Of a stretch of DNA of 8,966 nucleotides, positions 6,842 to 8,966 are shown in pieces. Origin of the DNA: Candidatus Agrococcus pullicola (GTDB taxonomy: Bacteria; Actinomycetota; Actinomycetes; Actinomycetales; Microbacteriaceae); assembly GCA_019115685.1 (NCBI GenBank), contig DXDC01000041.1:1-8966 (forward strand). Direction: 5' to 3'. A program made the position numbers and the translations under genes. The notes under the pieces were generated by a model. The model did no database searches. It had not been told where the DNA came from and saw only the letters and a list, made by a program, of their open reading frames with translations. The number at the start of each line of letters is the position of its first letter. Position 1 is the stretch's first letter.

Positions 6842-7918
6842 TCACACCGCTGCGACTGAGTCGCGCTCCACGAAGCGCGTCTCCAACAGGATCTCCTCGC
6901 CGGCTCCATCCCGCTCACCGGCCAGCCGATCGGTCAGGGCGGTCGCCGCGCGTCGGCCAATCTCGTAGACAGGCTGCTCGACGACCGTCAGCGGCGGCGT
7001 GACGAGCGTCGTCCAGTCCAGGTTGTCGAATGCCACGAACGACACATCTGCCGGCACGCTGAGACCCAGCTCTCGGATCGCGCTGAACGCGCCTACCGAG
7101 GTTGTGTTGTCGACCGACATGACAGCAGTCGGACTCGACGACTCGATCATCTCGCGCGCCGCAGCCAGGGCGCTCGCGACGGTTGTGTCACCTGTCCGGG
7201 CGACGAGGTCGGGGTCGATCTCGACACCGTGCTGCTGATGCGCCTGAATGTAGCCGAGAAGTCGTCGGGAGCTCGGGTTGAGGGCGGTGCGGCCGACTCC
7301 GCCGGTGAGCAGCGCGAGCCAGTTCGACTCGCGAGCGGTGCGCAGCTCCGTGACGATGCCGATGCGACGGTGGCCGGCGTCAAGCAGGTGCGACGTGGCA
7401 CGGGCGACGGCGGCGACGTCGTCGACAGTCACCGAGTCTGCTTCGAGCGCGTGGCTGGTCCGATCGAGCAGCACGACGGGGCGGCCGTCCCGCTGCAGCC
7501 GGGCGAGGTGCTCGACGCACTGCACATCAGCAGGTGCTACGATCACGCCGTCGACGAGCTTGTCGCGCAGCAGCGTGATGGCATCCTGCTCGGCTTTGAG
7601 ATCCTCATCGGTGTTCACGATCAGGATGCTGTAGCCGCGCTCTTTCGCGAGGTCGCTGACGCCTCTGAGGGCCTCGGCGAAGAAAGGGCTGGAGAGGTCG
7701 GCGCACACGACGCCGAGCGACTGGGTCTTGCCGGTGATCATGCTCCGGGCGATCACGTTGGGGCGGTAGCCCAGCTCGTCAGCGATCCACCGGATATGGG
7801 CACGTGTCCTCTGAGAGATCCGGCCGTAGTTGCCGAGGGCCCGGCTCGTCGTTGAGACGGAGACTCCGGCCGCGCGTGCGACATCATGCAAGGTCGGGTG
7901 GTGTTGCTCTCCACTCAT
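6842..7918 (-). CDS. LacI family transcriptional regulator
   Basis: This 358-residue protein is the likely local repressor, relieved by a small ligand. The N-terminal helix-turn-helix covers about residues 9-28 (TLHDVARAAGVSVSTTSRAL). It is followed by the third helix and the hinge segment GYRPNVIARSM (50-60), whose Met60 takes the place of the minor-groove Leu. The C-terminal domain (from about 66) is a Peripla_BP_3-type sensor with SLGVVCADLSSPFFAEAL, a DGVIV strand and the closing block FDNLDWTTLVTPPLTVVEQP. An extra segment of about 20 residues (192-214) lies between the HRRIGIV strand and the SSRRLLGY helix, which are usually close together. The ATG at 7918 is preferred because the HTH starts only 8 residues later, but no SD precedes it. 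It converges with the VOC gene (8-bp gap). The natural target, the operon promoter, is outside the window. Confidence 0.93.
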   Translation of the reverse strand: MSGEQHHPTLHDVARAAGVSVSTTSRALGNYGRISQRTRAHIRWIADELGYRPNVIARSMITGKTQSLGVVCADLSSPFFAEALRGVSDLAKERGYSILIVNTDEDLKAEQDAITLLRDKLVDGVIVAPADVQCVEHLARLQRDGRPVVLLDRTSHALEADSVTVDDVAAVARATSHLLDAGHRRIGIVTELRTARESNWLALLTGGVGRTALNPSSRRLLGYIQAHQQHGVEIDPDLVARTGDTTVASALAAAREMIESSSPTAVMSVDNTTSVGAFSAIRELGLSVPADVSFVAFDNLDWTTLVTPPLTVVEQPVYEIGRRAATALTDRLAGERDGAGEEILLETRFVERDSVAAV

Positions 7919-7919
7919 A

Positions 7920-7943
7920 TGGAAACGTTATCGCACATTGTGC
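7920..7943 (-). promoter_or_regulatory. Probable LacI-type operator and promoter region of the regulator gene
   Basis: Immediately before the regulator ATG the minus strand reads GATAACGTTTCC (7932-7921), an imperfect palindrome centred on AACGTT with a central CG, as is usual for LacI-family operators. It abuts a perfect odd palindrome, GCACATTGTGC (7933-7943). GATAAC could also serve as a -10 element, which would place transcription start within a few bases of the ATG. No good -35 is visible. Autoregulation by the LacI protein is inferred. Confidence 0.5.
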
Positions 7944-8131
7944 TTAACTGATGCCTGTGTCCTGCCCGTGCTTGCTCGCTGAGGTGCGAAGGAAGCGGCA
8001 GAGGCCCCAATCTCAAAGTGACCAGCCGAATGCCGCCTGCTGGAATCTCGGTCGTATGAGCGCTTCGTCGCTGTCAGAGAGGGATGTCATGGTGCAGGGC
8101 TTCGGTCACAGTTCTGTATCCGGACATCGGT
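7944..8131. other. Intergenic stretch without a supportable gene; possible insertion-sequence-end relic at 8084-8131
   Basis: No ORF here has a convincing start, ribosome site or recognisable product. A 60-codon frame at 7951-8133 has no SD. From 8084 the plus strand has two loosely repeated units about 25 bp apart, CTTCGGTCACAG (8100-8111) and CATCGGTGAATC (8125-8136), preceded by ATGTC and GTATCCGGAC elements. This resembles, from memory only, the repeated termini flanking some actinobacterial IS481-like elements. No transposase remains in the window. Confidence 0.25.
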
Positions 8132-8201
8132 GAATCGGCTGTAGGTCTTGTAGTGGCCAGCCGACCCCTGGCCAGTCACTACGAGACCTACAGGGCGATT
8201 C
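8132..8201 (+). repeat. Long imperfect inverted repeat, ~70-nt hairpin
   Basis: Pairing segments are GAATCG (8132-8137) with CGATTC (8196-8201), TGTAGGTCT (8140-8148) with AGACCTACA (8184-8192), a T-G wobble (8149/8183), GTAG (8150-8153) with CTAC (8179-8182), and TGGCCAG (8154-8160) with CTGGCCA (8168-8174) around a CCGACCC loop. About 27 pairs form, with one 4-nt bulge (8175-8178). As RNA this would be a very stable rod directly before the terminator at 8211. It may be the body of a small RNA, a tandem terminator, or a mobile-element remnant. Confidence 0.7.
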
Positions 8202-8210
8202 AATACGCGG

Positions 8211-8237
8211 GGCCGGCTTTTTAGGGCCGGCCTTTTT
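8211..8237 (+). terminator. Rho-independent terminator, plus-strand orientation
   Basis: GGCCGGC (8211-8217) pairs with GCCGGCC (8226-8232) around an 8-nt T-rich loop, and TTTTT (8233-8237) follows. The T-tract lies only on the plus-strand side, so it stops rightward transcription. The nearest upstream gene (LacI) points the other way, so the transcript it ends must start within 7919-8210, or the terminator is a leftover of a lost gene. It also insulates the mraZ promoter. The unit looks like a tandem duplication of a GGGCCGGC-TTTTT block. Confidence 0.8.
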
Positions 8238-8335
8238 CGTGTGCGCGCACGCAACCTCCACTGTCCTCCACCGACGTCTGGAGCTGTGCGAGCACTCGAT
8301 ACGTCGACGAACGGCTCCCGCCCTCCACGCTTGTC

Positions 8336-8403
8336 AACGTCTCGGTCGCTGGTCGGCCACACGCCGTGAACGCACGGTTTCATCGCCGAGCGACCGAGAA
8401 GTT
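8336..8403. repeat. Inverted repeat with 15-bp arms and a nested hairpin
   Basis: AACGTCTCGGTCGCT (8336-8350) and AGCGACCGAGAAGTT (8389-8403) are complementary at 14 of 15 positions. The 38-nt interior contains a second perfect stem, CCGTG (8364-8368) with CACGG (8373-8377) around AACG. No T-tract adjoins, so it is not a terminator. It lies in the leader or upstream region of mraZ. Its function is unknown. Confidence 0.65.
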
Positions 8404-8410
8404 GGCGGCG

Positions 8411-8430
8411 ACTGCGGTAAATGCCGCAGT
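8411..8430. repeat. Perfect 7-bp hairpin/palindrome
   Basis: ACTGCGG (8411-8417) and CCGCAGT (8424-8430) pair around TAAATG. It starts 8 nt after the larger inverted repeat, so the two could form one folded domain. It could equally be a binding site for a dimeric regulator. The rest of 8238-8503 shows no protein gene that I can support. Confidence 0.5.
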
Positions 8431-8503
8431 GGTTTGCGCACGGAGCTCCAGATCCCTCCACCAGTGTTTTCCTGGCAAAAACCCATGAATTGATGCACGT
8501 TCC

Positions 8504-8537
8504 TACCATTGGGGGAAGAAAGTGGAGTAAAGTGGCG
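8504..8537 (+). promoter_or_regulatory. mraZ promoter/operator region with MraZ-type boxes
   Basis: Two direct repeats, AAAGTGGAG and AAAGTGGCG, place TGGAG (8523-8527) and TGGCG (8533-8537) exactly 10 bp apart, the TGGNN-N5-TGGNN layout of known MraZ operators. A third, less regular TGGGG lies at 8510-8514. TACCAT (8504-8509) is a plausible -10 element just upstream; no good -35 is seen. The position 37-64 nt before mraZ supports autoregulation of the division cluster by MraZ. The repeats are seen directly, while the -10 is tentative. Confidence 0.65.
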
Positions 8538-8560
8538 GTTAGCGGATCGGCTGCAAGCGG

Positions 8561-8568
8561 AAGGGAGG
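8561..8568 (+). promoter_or_regulatory. Ribosome binding site of mraZ
   Basis: AAGGGAGG lies 5 nt before the ATG at 8574 and fixes the mraZ start. The following residues [15 protein letters not shown] match the expected MraZ N-terminus. Confidence 0.85.
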
Positions 8569-8573
8569 CTCCG

Positions 8574-8966
8574 ATGTTCCTCGGTACGCACTCCCCGAAG
8601 CTCGACGACAAAGGCCGCATCATCCTTCCTGCGAAGTTCCGCGAGCAGCTCGGCTCGGGCATCGTGCTCACCCGCGGGCAGGAGCGCTGCATCTACGTCT
8701 TCAGCGCGGTCGAGTTCGAGCGCGTGCACGAGCGCATCCGTCAGGCGCCCATGACGAGCGCGGGAGCACGCGACTTCCTGCGGCTCTTCCTCTCCGGTGC
8801 CTCGAGCGAGTCGCCCGATTCGCAGCACCGCATCTCGATTCCCGCGAACCTCCGCGACTACGCGGGCTTGAGCAAGGAGCTCACGGTCATCGGCGTCGGC
8901 GACAGGGCGGAGATCTGGGATACCGAGACCTGGAACTCGTACTACACCGAGCGCGAGAGCGCATTC
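8574..8966 (+). CDS. mraZ: MraZ, DNA-binding regulator of the dcw cluster (3'-truncated by window end)
   Basis: The visible 131 codons are open to the window edge. MraZ proteins are usually about 143 residues, so only about a dozen are missing. Two SpoVT-AbrB-like domains are present, each with the DxxxR motif: D11 to R15 within [15 protein letters not shown], and D82 to R86 within [14 protein letters not shown]. The protein forms a ring-shaped oligomer that binds TGGNN repeats at its own promoter and controls the division and cell wall gene cluster (mraZ, rsmH/mraW, ftsL, ftsI, mur genes), which should follow to the right. Start, SD and the upstream operator all agree. Nothing suggests damage or transfer; it belongs to the core chromosome. 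Confidence 0.96.
   Translation, partial: MFLGTHSPKLDDKGRIILPAKFREQLGSGIVLTRGQERCIYVFSAVEFERVHERIRQAPMTSAGARDFLRLFLSGASSESPDSQHRISIPANLRDYAGLSKELTVIGVGDRAEIWDTETWNSYYTERESAF

Noticed and set aside
7978..8003. SRP (4.5S/ffs) RNA-like string GAGGTGCGAAGGAAGCGGC
   Set aside because: It resembles the conserved CAGGUCCGGAAGGAAGCAGC domain but lacks the correct GGAA tetraloop stem and the CAGG/AGCA internal loop, so the helix cannot form as required.
7951..8133. 60-codon plus-strand ORF
   Set aside because: No ribosome site, no recognisable motif, and its end overlaps the hairpin. It is probably a chance or relic frame.
8241..8250. GTGCGCGCAC palindrome after the terminator
   Set aside because: A 10-bp alternating GC-rich palindrome is expected by chance at this base composition and has no supporting context.
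8239..8493. 84-codon plus-strand ORF after the terminator
   Set aside because: GTG start directly after a terminator, no SD, composition rich in Arg/Ser/Cys as expected from an off-frame read, and it contains the inverted repeats.
8087..8692. Minus-strand ORF of 201 codons, and another at 8334-8828
   Set aside because: Both run antisense into mraZ, show no known domain and have low-complexity high-GC shadow composition.
1..8966. CRISPR array, tRNA or rRNA genes
   Set aside because: No regularly spaced repeats and no tRNA cloverleaf or rRNA signature were seen on reading both strands.

Overview
The window is high-GC DNA with closely packed genes, SD-led starts and a 3'-end mraZ preceded by TGGNN-type boxes. 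This points to an actinobacterium. A Microbacteriaceae-like genome is my inference from overall style and was not tested.

Layout: 1-6833 reads left to right as one probable operon. It holds the 3' part of a sugar-type (CUT2/FrcA-like) ABC transporter ATPase, its membrane permease (ATGA overlap), a lipoprotein substrate-binding protein, a HyuA-type and a HyuB-type subunit of an ATP-dependent hydantoinase/oxoprolinase/lactamase-family enzyme (TGATG overlap), and a small VOC (glyoxalase/epimerase-fold) protein. A convergent LacI-family regulator (6842-7918, minus strand) ends 8 bp from the VOC gene. The simplest reading is a regulated uptake-and-catabolism cassette: the binding protein and permease capture and import a small compound, HyuAB opens a ring amide or carboxylates a carbonyl at the expense of ATP, and the VOC protein acts on the substrate or product. 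The substrate cannot be read from the sequence. The operon promoter and the ATPase N-terminus lie left of the window.

From 7919 to 8573 there is no convincing protein gene, but the DNA is structured. It contains an operator-like palindromic stretch at the regulator start, a short region that may be the relic of an insertion-sequence end, a ~70-nt near-perfect hairpin directly followed by a Rho-independent terminator on the plus strand, a second large inverted repeat with a nested hairpin, another perfect 7-bp hairpin, and the mraZ promoter/operator region. At the right edge mraZ (8574 onward, cut by the window end) normally marks the first gene of the division and cell wall (dcw) cluster, so the catabolic cassette sits immediately upstream of a core chromosomal locus.

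The most interesting items are the HyuAB cassette of unknown substrate with altered metal-site motifs in HyuB and in the VOC protein, and the hairpin-plus-terminator unit that ends a plus-strand transcript with no visible gene.
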